Shown here piece after piece: positions 1 to 9,393 of a stretch of DNA of 64,000 bases. Numbering within the stretch: position 1 is the stretch's first letter; the number at the start of each line of letters is the position of its first letter. The translations under genes and the position numbers were made by a program. The notes beneath the pieces are model-generated. The model was not told the DNA's origin. It did no database searches and saw only the letters and a list, made by a program, of their open reading frames with translations. Source of the stretch: Pandoraea sp. PE-S2T-3 (GTDB lineage: Bacteria; Pseudomonadota; Gammaproteobacteria; Burkholderiales; Burkholderiaceae); contig NZ_NGUQ01000037.1 of the NCBI RefSeq assembly GCF_002179965.1, forward strand, positions 372,001 to 436,000, written 5' to 3'.

Positions 1-125
1 GGCAGCGGCGCGTGTTCAACGTCACGTGGCCGGTCGACAAAGCGCCGGCGCAGCCGCTCGCGATCGACGCCGCGATCAATACGGTTCCCACACGCTTCGT
101 CGTCCAAATCGATGGCGGTCCGTGA
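1..125 (+). CDS. Fimbrial (pilus) periplasmic chaperone, C-terminal end only
   Basis: The window opens inside this gene; only about the last 40 codons are present, in the frame ending at the TGA at 123-125. The fragment is too short for a motif-based call. I assign it from context: it overlaps by 14 bases an outer-membrane usher, which is followed by a spore-coat-U-domain pilus protein. This is the chaperone-usher-tip order of sigma-class (CsuC-CsuD-CsuE-like) pilus operons. The chaperone would hold pilus subunits in the periplasm and deliver them to the usher. The overlap suggests translational coupling. The pilin genes would lie upstream, outside the window. Confidence 0.6.
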   Translation, partial: QRRVFNVTWPVDKAPAQPLAIDAAINTVPTRFVVQIDGGP

Positions 126-2589
126 GCGCGCGCGTCTTGACGCGAACGCCCTCACGACTGCCCCGGCCACGGTCTCGACCCTTGCCGCTGTGTCGCCAGT
201 ACCGGCTGCCACGTCACGCCTATTCGCGAGATGCGGCAATCGCGCGAGCCTCCTGCGTCGCAAGCGGCAGGCCGCCCTGTGGGTGGCAAGTCTGTTCGCG
301 GGTGCACTGGCACCCTTGGCCCCGGCATCGGCAACTGACGGTACCCCCGGTGACTACTATCTCGACGTGTCGGTCAACGGCGCCGCCACCGGCGCCATCG
401 CCCACTTCATCATGCGCGACGGGCGTCTGAGCGCGGCGGCCGACGACTTGCAGTCGCTCGGCATCGACGTTAGCCAGTTGAGCATCTCGGGCGACACACA
501 GGTGCCGCTCGATACGATTGGCGGCGTTCAGTACCGCTACGACGCGTCGCGGCAAAGCATCGATATCGCCGTGCCCGATGCCCTGCGCGTGCCGTTCCAG
601 ATCGGACGTGTCACGCCGCGCGCCGCGAATGCGATGACGTCGAAAGGCTTCGTGCTGAACTATGACGCGCTGGTCGAGCGCGACCGCATGACACGTGCGT
701 CCAGTTGGACGGAGTTGCGGTACTTCCATCCGGGCGGCGTATTCAGTCAGACGGGCGTGTTCGACACTTGGCCGCAGAGTCAGACCTACCTGCGCTATGA
801 CACGTACTGGCGGCACGACAATCCCATCGAGATGACGACCTTGCAACTCGGCGACACGATCTCCGGCTCGCTCGCCTGGTCGCGCTCGGTTCGTCTGGCG
901 GGCGTGCAATGGCGCAAGAACTTCGCCTTGCGGCCCGACCTCGTCACGTTCCCGGTGCCGTCCCTTGGCGGATCGGCCGCAGTCCCGTCGTCCGTCGACG
1001 TTTATCTCGACGGCATCCGGCGCTTTGGCGGCAACGTGCCTGCGGGGCCCTTCGTGATTCGCGAAGCGCCGGGGCTGATCGGCAACCTTCAGGCGAGCGT
1101 CGTCACGCGCGACGCGCTCGGGCGCGAGAGCGTCGTCAACGTGCCGTTGTACATCGATACCCGCATGCTCTCAGCGGGCCTGTCGAGTTACTCATTCGAA
1201 GTGGGCGCCCCGCGTGCGGACTACGGCTTTCGCTCATGGGGCTATGAACATCGCGTTGCGGCGTCGGCCGCGTATCGCTACGGCGTGTCGGATCTCCTGA
1301 CAACGGAATATCACGCGGAAGGGTCTTCCGGCCTCGCGAATGCGGGGGTGGGCGCTTTGGTTTCCCTCTCCGGCTACGGTGTGCTGAGCGGGTCGCTGTC
1401 GGGATCGACGGGGCGGCGCAACGGTGGCCAGTTCGGCATCGGCTACCAGTATCTGTCGCGCAATTTCTCGTTCGACTCATTGTTCCAGCGCACCGCCGGA
1501 GATTTCCGAGACCTCGCCACACTGGGCGGCTCCGCCGTGCCGACCGCGATGGATCGCGTCACGGTGTCGTCGCCGTTCTGGGAGAACAGAACACTGTCGT
1601 TGAGCTACATCGGCATGCGCGGCCCCGATTTCCCGACGTCCCGGGTGATTTCAGCGAACGTCTCGTGGCCAGTGCGCTCGACGGGCTCGCTCAATGTCGG
1701 CGCGTATCGGGATATGGCCAACCGCCGCAGCTACGGCGTGTTTGCGATGTTCAGCTTCACCTTGGGCCCGAACACCGTGGGCTCCGTGTCGCTGGCTCGC
1801 CAGCAGGGCGCGACGCAGGCGCTTGCCGGCGCGACGCATACGCCCGATTACGGCGGCGGGTGGGGGTGGAACGTGCTCGGGGGTGTCAACGACAGTGTGC
1901 GCATCGGGCAGGCCCAGGCGCAGTATCTGGGCCGCTACGGGCAGGCGTCGGCGCTGGCACAGACCTACGACGGTCAGACGCGCGTCGGCGTCGGGCTGAC
2001 CGGTGCTCTCGTTGCCATGGACGGTGGCGTCTACCCGGCGCGCCGCATCTTCGACAGCTTTGCGCTGGTCAAGACGGATGCGGATGCCGACGTTCCCGTC
2101 TTGCGCGAACAATTACCCGTCGGACGAACCAACAGTGGCGGCAGTCTCGTTATTCCCGATCTCAACGGCTATCAGACCAATCGCCTCAGCGTCGACACGA
2201 CCGATTTGCCGGCCGACATGCGCATCATGCCCACGGCGCGCTCGGTGGTGCCTGAGACGGGCAGCGGCGTGCTGGTCTCGTTCCCGGTCCATCGCTACCG
2301 CGCTGCACTCATCACGTTGGTGCGCCCGGATGGCGCGCCGTTGCAATTGGGCGCGCGGGTCACGCACCGCGAGACCGGTGCGCAGATGATCGTCGGCTAC
2401 GACGGCCAGACGTTCATCGACGGCTTGCTGCCTGAGAACACGCTCGTGGTGTCGCAGGATAACGGCACATGCGACGTGACGTTCACTTACGACCCTGTCG
2501 CGCAAGGCGCCATGGCCCGTATCGGACCGCTGGTCTGCACCCCCGAGGCCATCGTTGCGCCCCCTACACTGCCGAGGCGAGCCCGATGA
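112..2589 (+). CDS. Outer-membrane usher of a sigma-class chaperone-usher pilus (CsuD-like)
   Basis: 825 residues, a normal length for a fimbrial usher. The annotated ATG gives a long N-terminus. A signal-peptide-like stretch (charged RRKRQ, hydrophobic run, then PASA) lies around residues 49-75, so a later start is possible. After it come the usher N-terminal domain (GDYYLDVSVNG), the beta-barrel and plug (SSVDVYLDGIRR, PGPF-type turn, VVTRDALGRE, about residues 285-350), and C-terminal domains with a Cys pair near the end. The usher secretes and assembles pilus subunits at the outer membrane. It overlaps the chaperone gene by 14 bases, and its TGA overlaps the ATG of the next gene (ATGA), so the three genes form one coupled operon. 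Confidence 0.93.
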   Translation: MAVRERARLDANALTTAPATVSTLAAVSPVPAATSRLFARCGNRASLLRRKRQAALWVASLFAGALAPLAPASATDGTPGDYYLDVSVNGAATGAIAHFIMRDGRLSAAADDLQSLGIDVSQLSISGDTQVPLDTIGGVQYRYDASRQSIDIAVPDALRVPFQIGRVTPRAANAMTSKGFVLNYDALVERDRMTRASSWTELRYFHPGGVFSQTGVFDTWPQSQTYLRYDTYWRHDNPIEMTTLQLGDTISGSLAWSRSVRLAGVQWRKNFALRPDLVTFPVPSLGGSAAVPSSVDVYLDGIRRFGGNVPAGPFVIREAPGLIGNLQASVVTRDALGRESVVNVPLYIDTRMLSAGLSSYSFEVGAPRADYGFRSWGYEHRVAASAAYRYGVSDLLTTEYHAEGSSGLANAGVGALVSLSGYGVLSGSLSGSTGRRNGGQFGIGYQYLSRNFSFDSLFQRTAGDFRDLATLGGSAVPTAMDRVTVSSPFWENRTLSLSYIGMRGPDFPTSRVISANVSWPVRSTGSLNVGAYRDMANRRSYGVFAMFSFTLGPNTVGSVSLARQQGATQALAGATHTPDYGGGWGWNVLGGVNDSVRIGQAQAQYLGRYGQASALAQTYDGQTRVGVGLTGALVAMDGGVYPARRIFDSFALVKTDADADVPVLREQLPVGRTNSGGSLVIPDLNGYQTNRLSVDTTDLPADMRIMPTARSVVPETGSGVLVSFPVHRYRAALITLVRPDGAPLQLGARVTHRETGAQMIVGYDGQTFIDGLLPENTLVVSQDNGTCDVTFTYDPVAQGAMARIGPLVCTPEAIVAPPTLPRRAR

Positions 2590-3554
2590 AGCGCTTTCTC
2601 CTGCTCACGATCCTGATCATGACGGCCCTGTTCGCATCGCCGTCGGCGCAAGCACAGAGCTGCTCGTTGGGCGCGCCGAGCGTCGCATTCACGCCGTTCA
2701 GTCCAATCACGGGTGCCGCCGTGTCGACGACCGGCACGGTGCTGGTCACGTGCACGTGGCCCACCGTGAATCTGGTGCCGAACGTAAAAATCTGCGTGAA
2801 TTTTTCGGCGGCAACGCCGCGGTCGCTGTCGAACAGCAACGTACCCAACACTATCGCCTACGACTTGTATACCGACAGCGGCTACGCCACACCGTGGGGA
2901 AACACGCCATCCACCGCGTTATCGACCACTTACAGCAACTCGATCCTCGGCTATACGGGCAGCACCAGTATCAACATCTACGCCAGAATCGGGGCGAACC
3001 AGACCACCGTGCCGACGACGGGAAACAGCAACACCGTCTACTCGACCACCTATCCCGGCAGCGATGTCACGATGACCTATCAGTTCTACCTGCTGTTTGC
3101 ACCGGCGTGTGGCGGCACGGGTTTTTCGAACGGCACCACCAACGCTTTCACCGTCAACGTCACGGTCGTGAACAACTGCACGATCAACGCGACGGGCCTC
3201 ACATTCGGGCCATCCTCCACGTTGCGCAACACGCTGACCGCGCAAGGCTCACTCGGCGTCCAGTGCACCAATAACGACGCCTATCAGATTCTGTTGAGCA
3301 GCGGCGTAAGCGGGCAAGTCGGGGCGCGCACCATGAAGGGTCAGTCGCTGGGCGCGACCATTCCGTACCAGCTTTATACGGACAACACGTATGCCGCGGC
3401 TTGGGGCGATGGCACGGGCGGTACGTCGACATATCTGGGCACCGGGACGGGGGCGTTGGTATCGATTCCCATCTACGGCCGAATTCTTCCGCAACCGTCG
3501 ACACCCGCGCCGGATACCTACAAGGACACCATCACGGCAACCATTCAGTTCTGA
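2586..3554 (+). CDS. Spore coat U domain pilus subunit, probably the tip protein (CsuE-like)
   Basis: 322 residues from the ATG that overlaps the usher stop. I chose it because it begins a clean signal peptide (MKRFLLLTILIMTALFASPSAQA, cut near residue 23-25) and is coupled to the usher. The mature protein contains two related halves, about residues 25-185 and 190-322. Each starts with a cysteine (SCSLGAPSV, NCTINATGLTF) and contains YDLYTDSGYATPWG- or YQLYTDNTYAAAWGDG-like segments, the signature of spore coat U (SCPU) domains. Each half ends in a beta-strand motif of the type used in donor-strand exchange. A two-domain SCPU protein encoded last in such an operon matches the tip adhesin CsuE, which mediates attachment to surfaces and biofilm formation. 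Confidence 0.88.
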   Translation: MKRFLLLTILIMTALFASPSAQAQSCSLGAPSVAFTPFSPITGAAVSTTGTVLVTCTWPTVNLVPNVKICVNFSAATPRSLSNSNVPNTIAYDLYTDSGYATPWGNTPSTALSTTYSNSILGYTGSTSINIYARIGANQTTVPTTGNSNTVYSTTYPGSDVTMTYQFYLLFAPACGGTGFSNGTTNAFTVNVTVVNNCTINATGLTFGPSSTLRNTLTAQGSLGVQCTNNDAYQILLSSGVSGQVGARTMKGQSLGATIPYQLYTDNTYAAAWGDGTGGTSTYLGTGTGALVSIPIYGRILPQPSTPAPDTYKDTITATIQF

Positions 3555-3577
3555 ACGCGCGTGCTGTCGCGCACAGA

Positions 3578-5119
3578 TCAGCCCGCGTCAGGTCCGTTGA
3601 TCGGCAGACTCAACACGGCGCGCAGTCCGCCGCCGGGACGGTTCGAGAGCATGAGCGTGCCGTCGTGGGCTTGCGCAATGGTGCGGGCGATGGCCAGCCC
3701 GAGGCCCACGCCGTCGACGCCTTCCGGAATTTCCTGCATGCCGGGTGCGAGCGTCGCGGCATCGGCGCTCGGCGTGTCGTGGCGCGCCGCACCGGTCCGG
3801 ACAAACGGCTCAACCGCTGCGGCCAGCTCCGCCTCCGGAATGCCGGGCCCCCGGTCATCGACAACGATTTCCAGATGTGTGCCTTGCGGGGACAGATTGG
3901 CCGAGAGCCGGCACCCGCCGGCATGACGCACGGCGTTATCGACCAGATTCTGCAAGCAACGTCGCAGCGTGCGCGGATAGCCGCGCACCAGCCCCGCGCC
4001 ACCGGCTGTGCTTTGCTCGCGCACCCGCACGTCGCCACCCGTCTCGCGGGCGTCTTCGGCGACGGCGCGAAGGAGGGCGTCGATATCGACATCGCGCAAC
4101 GCTTCGCCACTCGGCACGCCACGCACGTGATCGAGCGACGCGGCGATCATCGCTTCCATCTCCATCAGATCGTGCCGAAAGCGTTCGCGTTGCTTCGGTT
4201 CGGCGAGCGTTTCCGCGCGCAGGCGCAATCGTGTGAGCGGCGAGCGCAGATCGTGCGACACCGATGCGAGAAACGCCGTACGAGCCTGCATGGCGTCGAT
4301 CAGGCTGCGCTGCATGGCGTTGAACGTTTGCGCTGCGCGCTGCACTTCGGCGGGGCCAGTCTCGTCGAGCGGCGGACTGTGGATGTCCCGGCCAAGCCGG
4401 TCGGCGGCGGCCGACAAGCGGGCGAGCGGTCGCAGGGCGATCCGCACGGCCACCACGGCGATGAGTACCACCGCGAGAATGCGCATCAGATAGATACGCA
4501 CGAAATAATCGGCAAACGCGGCCCCCGGGCGCAAATCCAGCCCCGCTTGTCCGGCCACGACGGCAACGGATAACCACTGGCCATCGCGAAGTTTCACGTC
4601 GGCAGCGAGATGCGCGGTCGGGGCGTGCGCCCGCAGCAGGGTGGCGAGCGTGAGTGGTTCGCTCGCGTCGTCGTAGAGCACGACAGGGCGCGCAACGAAC
4701 GGGTGATCGGGGCCGAGTTGCGCCCGCAGTACACCGTCGAACAAATCATCCGAGAAATGCTCCATGGCGTGCGCGGGCGTGGGCACATCGATCGGCCGCA
4801 CGTCGATACCCGCTGCGCGCAGACGCTCCATCAGCGCGGCACGCTCGGTCACCGGCACTACGTCGAACAGTTTGACCGCGTCGGCAATGCGCGCGCCGCC
4901 GGTCCGCACTGGCACCTCAGCCACGCGGCCATAGCGGGCGTCGAACCAGACCGTGCCCGTCACCAACTGCGTCGCGAGCATGCCGACCACCAGAATCAGC
5001 GCGAGCCGGCCGGAGAGCGTGCGCGGCCAGCCGAGCCAGTGGAAATAGCGGCGTGCGCGGCCAAGCGTGGGCGTGTCGCGCACGGCTGACGTCTTGTGTG
5101 GCAAGTCAGACACTGGCAC
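3578..5119 (-). CDS. Two-component sensor histidine kinase (EnvZ/OmpR class)
   Basis: 513-residue inner-membrane kinase. Transmembrane segment 1 is at about residues 37-57, followed by a periplasmic sensor region of about 150 residues and transmembrane segment 2 at about 209-229. A HAMP linker (RPLARLSAAADRLGRDI) is next, then the HisKA box with His289 (SVSHDLRSPLTRLR). The ATPase domain has the N-box LQNLVDNAVRHAGG (about 389-402) and G1 box VVDDRGPGIPEAEL (about 419-432). Its start overlaps the stop of the upstream response regulator gene by 14 bases, so the two are co-expressed. It converges on the pilus operon with only 23 bases between stops. The signal sensed is unknown. Confidence 0.93.
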   Translation of the reverse strand: MPVSDLPHKTSAVRDTPTLGRARRYFHWLGWPRTLSGRLALILVVGMLATQLVTGTVWFDARYGRVAEVPVRTGGARIADAVKLFDVVPVTERAALMERLRAAGIDVRPIDVPTPAHAMEHFSDDLFDGVLRAQLGPDHPFVARPVVLYDDASEPLTLATLLRAHAPTAHLAADVKLRDGQWLSVAVVAGQAGLDLRPGAAFADYFVRIYLMRILAVVLIAVVAVRIALRPLARLSAAADRLGRDIHSPPLDETGPAEVQRAAQTFNAMQRSLIDAMQARTAFLASVSHDLRSPLTRLRLRAETLAEPKQRERFRHDLMEMEAMIAASLDHVRGVPSGEALRDVDIDALLRAVAEDARETGGDVRVREQSTAGGAGLVRGYPRTLRRCLQNLVDNAVRHAGGCRLSANLSPQGTHLEIVVDDRGPGIPEAELAAAVEPFVRTGAARHDTPSADAATLAPGMQEIPEGVDGVGLGLAIARTIAQAHDGTLMLSNRPGGGLRAVLSLPINGPDAG

Positions 5120-5969
5120 TCACCACGTCTGCCGCGAGCATGTAGCCCTCGTTGCGCACCGTTCGAATCAGCGGTGAAGGCCGCGCGCGGGTATCGAGAT
5201 GTGCGCGCAGGCGGCTGATGCAGACATCGATGGCGCGGTCGTTGGCCGCGCCGTGCCGCCCGAAGGCGCAATCGAGCAGAAAGTCGCGCGAGAGCGGCCG
5301 ATGCGGATGCATTACGAGCGCTTGCAACGTGCGGTAATCCGAGCCACCCAGCGTAATCACGCGGCCCTCGGGCGAGATGAGCTGACGCGCGAGCGTATCG
5401 AGCCGCCAGCCGTCGAAATCGAAGAACGCGGCTTGCGCGCGCGACGGTACAGGAGCGGCGGGTGCGCCAACGGGCGTCGTTTGGAGGCCTGCGCCACTCG
5501 CCGAGGCTTGCGGCAACGCCGGCGCATGACCCCCACCGCCCGCAGGCAAACGCGGCCCCCGTCGCAAGATGGCTTTCACGCGCGCGAGCAATTCACGCGG
5601 GTCGAAGGGCTTGGGCAGGTAGTCATCGGCACCGACTTCGAGGCCGACGATGCGGTCGAGCAGGGTGCCGCGCGACGTGAGCATGATCACCGAGACATCG
5701 CCGCGCGCGTGCAACTGACGGCACAACGACAGGCCGTCTTCCCCGGGCAGCATCAGATCCAGCACGACCACGTCGACGCTGGTCTGCGCCAACTGATCCC
5801 ACATTTGTTGCCCGTCGGCGGCGGTGAGCACATCGAGGCCTGACTCGCGCAGGTAATCGGAGAGCAGATCGCGAATCTGCGGATCGTCGTCAACGACCAG
5901 CAAACGGGAGCGGGGGGCGGGGGCGACAGGGCGCGAGGTCGCGCTGGGCGGAAGAGCGGAGGGCATCAC
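5106..5969 (-). CDS. OmpR-family response regulator
   Basis: 287 residues. The receiver domain spans about residues 22-135, with the acidic pocket DDDPQ at 27-31, phospho-acceptor Asp71 (VVVLDLMLPGEDG) and the conserved Lys120 (DYLPKPFDPREL). A Pro/Ala/Gly-rich linker of roughly 40 residues follows, longer than usual for the family. The winged-helix DNA-binding domain covers about 180-280 (LTLGGSDYRTLQALVMHPHR, DRAIDVCISRLRAHL). It is transcribed first in an operon with the sensor kinase. In Acinetobacter the BfmRS two-component system controls csu pili. Whether this pair controls the neighbouring pilus operon is only a guess from position. Confidence 0.93.
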   Translation of the reverse strand: MMPSALPPSATSRPVAPAPRSRLLVVDDDPQIRDLLSDYLRESGLDVLTAADGQQMWDQLAQTSVDVVVLDLMLPGEDGLSLCRQLHARGDVSVIMLTSRGTLLDRIVGLEVGADDYLPKPFDPRELLARVKAILRRGPRLPAGGGGHAPALPQASASGAGLQTTPVGAPAAPVPSRAQAAFFDFDGWRLDTLARQLISPEGRVITLGGSDYRTLQALVMHPHRPLSRDFLLDCAFGRHGAANDRAIDVCISRLRAHLDTRARPSPLIRTVRNEGYMLAADVVSASV

Positions 5970-6112
5970 GGCGATACGGCAAAGAATGGCAGTCTACCGG
6001 CGCGCGCCGTCCTTGCGCGCACCGCCCACACATCGATACATCTCAATACAAACCAATACATAACGACATCCCGTCAACACGAAGCCAACACACCCCGGCG
6101 CTACATTTTAAT

Positions 6113-6131
6113 GGAAATGAGAATTGTTATT
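6113..6131 (+). promoter_or_regulatory. Candidate Fur box upstream of the iron ABC importer operon
   Basis: This 19-base stretch matches the classical Fur consensus GATAATGATAATCATTATC at 13 of 19 positions by my count. It lies about 25 bases before the ATG at 6156 that I prefer for the binding-protein gene. It would put the operon under iron repression. The site would be inside the coding region if the earlier ATG at 6111 were the start, which argues for the later start. Confidence 0.65.
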
Positions 6132-6155
6132 AATTCAACGCCGGGTGTCACCGTT

Positions 6156-7331
6156 ATGCCGAAGTTTTCCTTTGCGTTCATGCGTTCGTTGCGCGCTGCG
6201 ACGATTGCGCTTGCCTCGACCCTTCTTACAACCCTTGTCACGGCGTTTGCTGCGATGGTCATTGCGTCCCCCGCGCAGGCTGGCGAGACCGTGACCGACA
6301 TGGCGGGGCGTCAGGTCACACTGCCCGACCACGTCAACCGCATCTTGCTGGGCGAGGGGCGTTTGCTCTACGCCGTGGCATTGCTCGAAGGCAAGCAGCC
6401 GTTGGCGCGCATTGTCGGCTGGCAGGGGGAGTTGCAGTCGCTCGACCCGCAAACGTGGCAGCAGTACGAGAAGGTGTTCCCGCAGATCGACACGATTCCG
6501 AAGATCGGCCAGTCGTCCGAGGCAACCGTCAGTGCGGAAAAAGCGCTGGCCCTCAAACCCGATCTTGCGATCTTCAGCATCGGCGGTCATGGCCCCGGGC
6601 GTCACAACGCGCTGGTGAAAGAATTCGCCGCCGCCGGGGTGCCGGTCATCTTCGTGGACTTCCGTCAGCAGCCGCTCGAAGACACCGTCCCGAGCCTGCG
6701 CCTGATGGGCAAGGCGATGCAGCGCGAAGCGCAGGCCGAGGCGTACATCTCGCTGTACCAATCGCATCTGAAAGCCGTGCGCGACGCGGTGGCGACCATT
6801 CCGAACAGCGCGCGTCCGAAGGTATTCGTGCAGATGCTCGCGGGCGTATGGCCCGGCTGCTGTCATACGGTCGGCCGCGGCAATATCGGCGAATTCGTCG
6901 ATGCCGCCGGTGGCAAGAACATTGCGGGCGATCTCCTGCCGGGTGTGATCGGCGACCTCAACTTGGAACACGTACTGGCGGCCCAGCCTGACGTCTACAT
7001 CGGCACGGGCACGCGCGGCAATGCGAGCCAGTTGCGCATTCACGTAGGCGCCGAGACGACGGCAGCCGACGCCCGGGCATCGCTCGACGCGTTCGTGAAG
7101 ACGCCGGGCATCGCATCGATCAAGGCGGTGCGTGAAGGCCGCACGCATGGCCTCTGGCACAACTTCTACGATTCGCCCTACAACATCGTGGCCGTGGAGG
7201 CGATGCTCAACTGGTTCTACCCGGGACGCTTCCCGCAGATCGACGCCAACGCCACGTTCACCGAAATTCACCAGCGCTTTCTGGCGGTGCCGTATCACGG
7301 CACGTACTGGGTCGACGGAGACAAGCCGTGA
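6156..7331 (+). CDS. Iron/siderophore ABC transporter substrate-binding protein
   Basis: 391 residues from the ATG at 6156. The open frame reaches back to an ATG at 6111, but that would place a Fur-box-like sequence inside the gene. The N-terminus is a signal peptide ending near SPAQA-GET. The mature part has a periplasmic-binding-protein fold of the FecB/FhuD type: TVTDMAGRQVTLPDHVNRIL at the N-terminus, KALALKPDLAIFS in lobe 1, and a long linking helix around GKAMQREAQAEAYISLYQ. It binds an iron complex in the periplasm. Its TGA overlaps the GTG of the permease gene, so binding protein, permease and ATPase form a coupled operon. The exact ligand cannot be read from the sequence. Confidence 0.9.
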   Translation: MPKFSFAFMRSLRAATIALASTLLTTLVTAFAAMVIASPAQAGETVTDMAGRQVTLPDHVNRILLGEGRLLYAVALLEGKQPLARIVGWQGELQSLDPQTWQQYEKVFPQIDTIPKIGQSSEATVSAEKALALKPDLAIFSIGGHGPGRHNALVKEFAAAGVPVIFVDFRQQPLEDTVPSLRLMGKAMQREAQAEAYISLYQSHLKAVRDAVATIPNSARPKVFVQMLAGVWPGCCHTVGRGNIGEFVDAAGGKNIAGDLLPGVIGDLNLEHVLAAQPDVYIGTGTRGNASQLRIHVGAETTAADARASLDAFVKTPGIASIKAVREGRTHGLWHNFYDSPYNIVAVEAMLNWFYPGRFPQIDANATFTEIHQRFLAVPYHGTYWVDGDKP

Positions 7332-8464
7332 GTCTGGCCGGAGAGATGCCCAACGAGGCGGATGGGATGAACGCGGTGCCTGTGGCGGCAACCTCGGCAA
7401 AGCTGGCCGCCGAAGACGCGCTGCAAGCGCACATTGCCAGCGGTTATCGCCACCTCAATCTGCGCCGCGCGCTGTGGCTGGTTGCGCTGGCGGGATTGAT
7501 CGTGCTGGCGTTGGCGATGGATTTCACGCACGGGCCGTCGGCACTGGGCTGGCGCGATCTCTGGCGCACGCTTGTCGCACCTGCGACGGCGAGCCCCGAT
7601 GCGCAGGTGATTGTCTGGCAAATCCGATTGCCCTACGCGTTGATGGCGGTACTCGTCGGCGGTTCGCTGGGGCTGGCAGGCGGCGAGATGCAGACCATTC
7701 TCGACAACCCGCTGGCGAGCCCGTACACGCTGGGTGTGTCGGCGGCTGCCGCGTTCGGTGCGGCGCTGGCCATCGTGCTCAATCTGCATGTGCCCGGTGT
7801 GCCGGATAGCTGGGTCGTGCCGGTCAACGCGTTTCTGTTTGCGCTGGCGTCGGCGCTGATTCTCGACGGTGTCGCGCGCTGGCGCGGATTGCCGACATCT
7901 GGCGTGGTGCTCATGGGCATTGCGCTCGTGTTCGTGTTCCATGCGCTGGTGTCGCTGATGCAGTTTGTGGCAACCGAAGACGCGTTGCAGGGCCTAGTGT
8001 TCTGGACGCTGGGCAGCCTCACGCGCAGCGACTGGACGCAGGTGCGCGTGCTTGCCGCCGTGCTCGCGATCATGGCCGTGTTCGCGTGGCGTCAGTCGTG
8101 GGCCATGACCGCGCTGCGATTGGGCGAGGAGCGTGCGGCGAGTTTCGGCATTCGTGTGGGACGTCTGCGTCTCATGACGCTCATGCGCGTGTCGCTGCTC
8201 TCGGCGTTGACGGTCTCGTTCGTTGGCACCATTGGTTTCGTCGGCCTTGTGGCACCGCATATCGCGCGGGGGTTGTTCGGTGAAGACCATCGCTTCTACT
8301 TGCCGGGCTGCGTGATCGTCGGCGCACTCGTCATGTCGCTCGCGTCGATTGCATCGAAAACGCTGTTGCCGGGCGTGATCATCCCGGTCGGCATCGTCAC
8401 GGCGCTCGTGGGTATCCCGTTCTTCCTCGTGATTGTCGTGCGTGCCAGCGGGAGGTCGTTATGA
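7328..8464 (+). CDS. FecCD-family iron ABC transporter permease
   Basis: 378 residues, starting with a GTG that overlaps the previous stop. It has an N-terminal cytoplasmic extension of about 55 residues, then about nine to ten hydrophobic segments. The family signatures are present: WQIRLPYALMAVLVGGSLGLAGGEMQTILDNPLASPYTLGVSAAAAFGAAL (about 97-147) and the EAA-like coupling region RAASFGIRVGRLRL. The C-terminal part has FVGLVAPHIARGLFGEDHRFYLPG. As the membrane part of the importer it would act as a homodimer. Its stop overlaps the ATG of the ATPase gene. Confidence 0.93.
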   Translation: MSLAGEMPNEADGMNAVPVAATSAKLAAEDALQAHIASGYRHLNLRRALWLVALAGLIVLALAMDFTHGPSALGWRDLWRTLVAPATASPDAQVIVWQIRLPYALMAVLVGGSLGLAGGEMQTILDNPLASPYTLGVSAAAAFGAALAIVLNLHVPGVPDSWVVPVNAFLFALASALILDGVARWRGLPTSGVVLMGIALVFVFHALVSLMQFVATEDALQGLVFWTLGSLTRSDWTQVRVLAAVLAIMAVFAWRQSWAMTALRLGEERAASFGIRVGRLRLMTLMRVSLLSALTVSFVGTIGFVGLVAPHIARGLFGEDHRFYLPGCVIVGALVMSLASIASKTLLPGVIIPVGIVTALVGIPFFLVIVVRASGRSL

Positions 8465-9276
8465 ACGCGAGCACGCAGTCTCTCGCGCTGTCGGCGCGCG
8501 ATATCGATGTGTCGATCGGCCGCCGTCACATCCTGCACAGCGTGTCGCTTCCCGCGCTGGCGGCGGGTTCGGTCACGGCGTTGCTCGGTCCCAATGGTTC
8601 AGGCAAGTCGACGTTGCTGCGCACGCTGGCCGGGCTGGTCTCCGGTCACGGTGAGGTGACCTTCGGCAATGACGTATTACATCGATGCACCGGCCGAGCA
8701 CCGGCACGTGACGTGGTCTATCTGCCACAGGCGTTGCCGGCTGGCGTGCACCTTCGCGTGCTGGAATCAGTACTCGCAGCTGGGCATGGCGCGCGTCATG
8801 CGTCGCGAGAATCCACGAGCGCGATGGCGCCTACGCCGGCCGTCGTCATGACATTGCTCACGCAACTCGGCGTGGAGGCGCTCGCAATGCGCTTTCTCGA
8901 CGAACTTTCCGGCGGTCAGCGGCAATTGGTCGGATTGGCGCAAGCGCTCATTCGCGCGCCGCGCATCTTGCTGCTGGACGAACCGCTCTCGGCGCTGGAT
9001 CTGCATCACCAGTTTCAAGTCATGCGGCTGATCGCACGGGAGACGGCAGCGCGCCGCATGGTGACCGTGGTAGTCATGCATGACTTGTCGATTGCGATGC
9101 GCCACGCGCATGCCGCTGTGTTGCTGCGCGAAGGGTGCGTGGTCGCAGCCGGGGACGTCGGCGATGTCGTCACTGCCGAGGCCATCGCAAAAGTGTTCGA
9201 CGTGCAAGCACGCGTGGAGCGCTGCTCGCGCGGGTTGCCGCAACTGATCGTGGATGACGTCGTGACGCCGGTCTAG
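8461..9276 (+). CDS. Iron ABC transporter ATP-binding protein (FecE/FhuC type)
   Basis: 271 residues. Walker A is GPNGSGKST at residues 43-51. The ABC signature LSGGQRQLVGLAQAL is at about 150-164, Walker B ILLLDEPLSALD at about 170-181, and the switch His in VVVMHDLSIAMRHA. The start ATG overlaps the permease stop. The C-terminal part (EAIAKVFDVQARVE) is typical of the iron-siderophore ATPases. It powers import of the iron complex at the inner membrane. Confidence 0.95.
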   Translation: MNASTQSLALSARDIDVSIGRRHILHSVSLPALAAGSVTALLGPNGSGKSTLLRTLAGLVSGHGEVTFGNDVLHRCTGRAPARDVVYLPQALPAGVHLRVLESVLAAGHGARHASRESTSAMAPTPAVVMTLLTQLGVEALAMRFLDELSGGQRQLVGLAQALIRAPRILLLDEPLSALDLHHQFQVMRLIARETAARRMVTVVVMHDLSIAMRHAHAAVLLREGCVVAAGDVGDVVTAEAIAKVFDVQARVERCSRGLPQLIVDDVVTPV

Positions 9277-9393
9277 ACGCGCATCCGTGACCCCGACGCG
9301 GCCCGCCGGTCTCTCGCACCGGCGTGTCCGGCTCACGCCTGCCCAGCCATAGCGCCACGCCGGCCGCGTCGATCTTTCCTGTCTGTCCAACGT

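Noticed and set aside
3401-4573. 390-codon plus-strand frame over the sensor kinase gene
   Set aside because: It overlaps the conserved kinase domains in antisense and has no recognisable motif.
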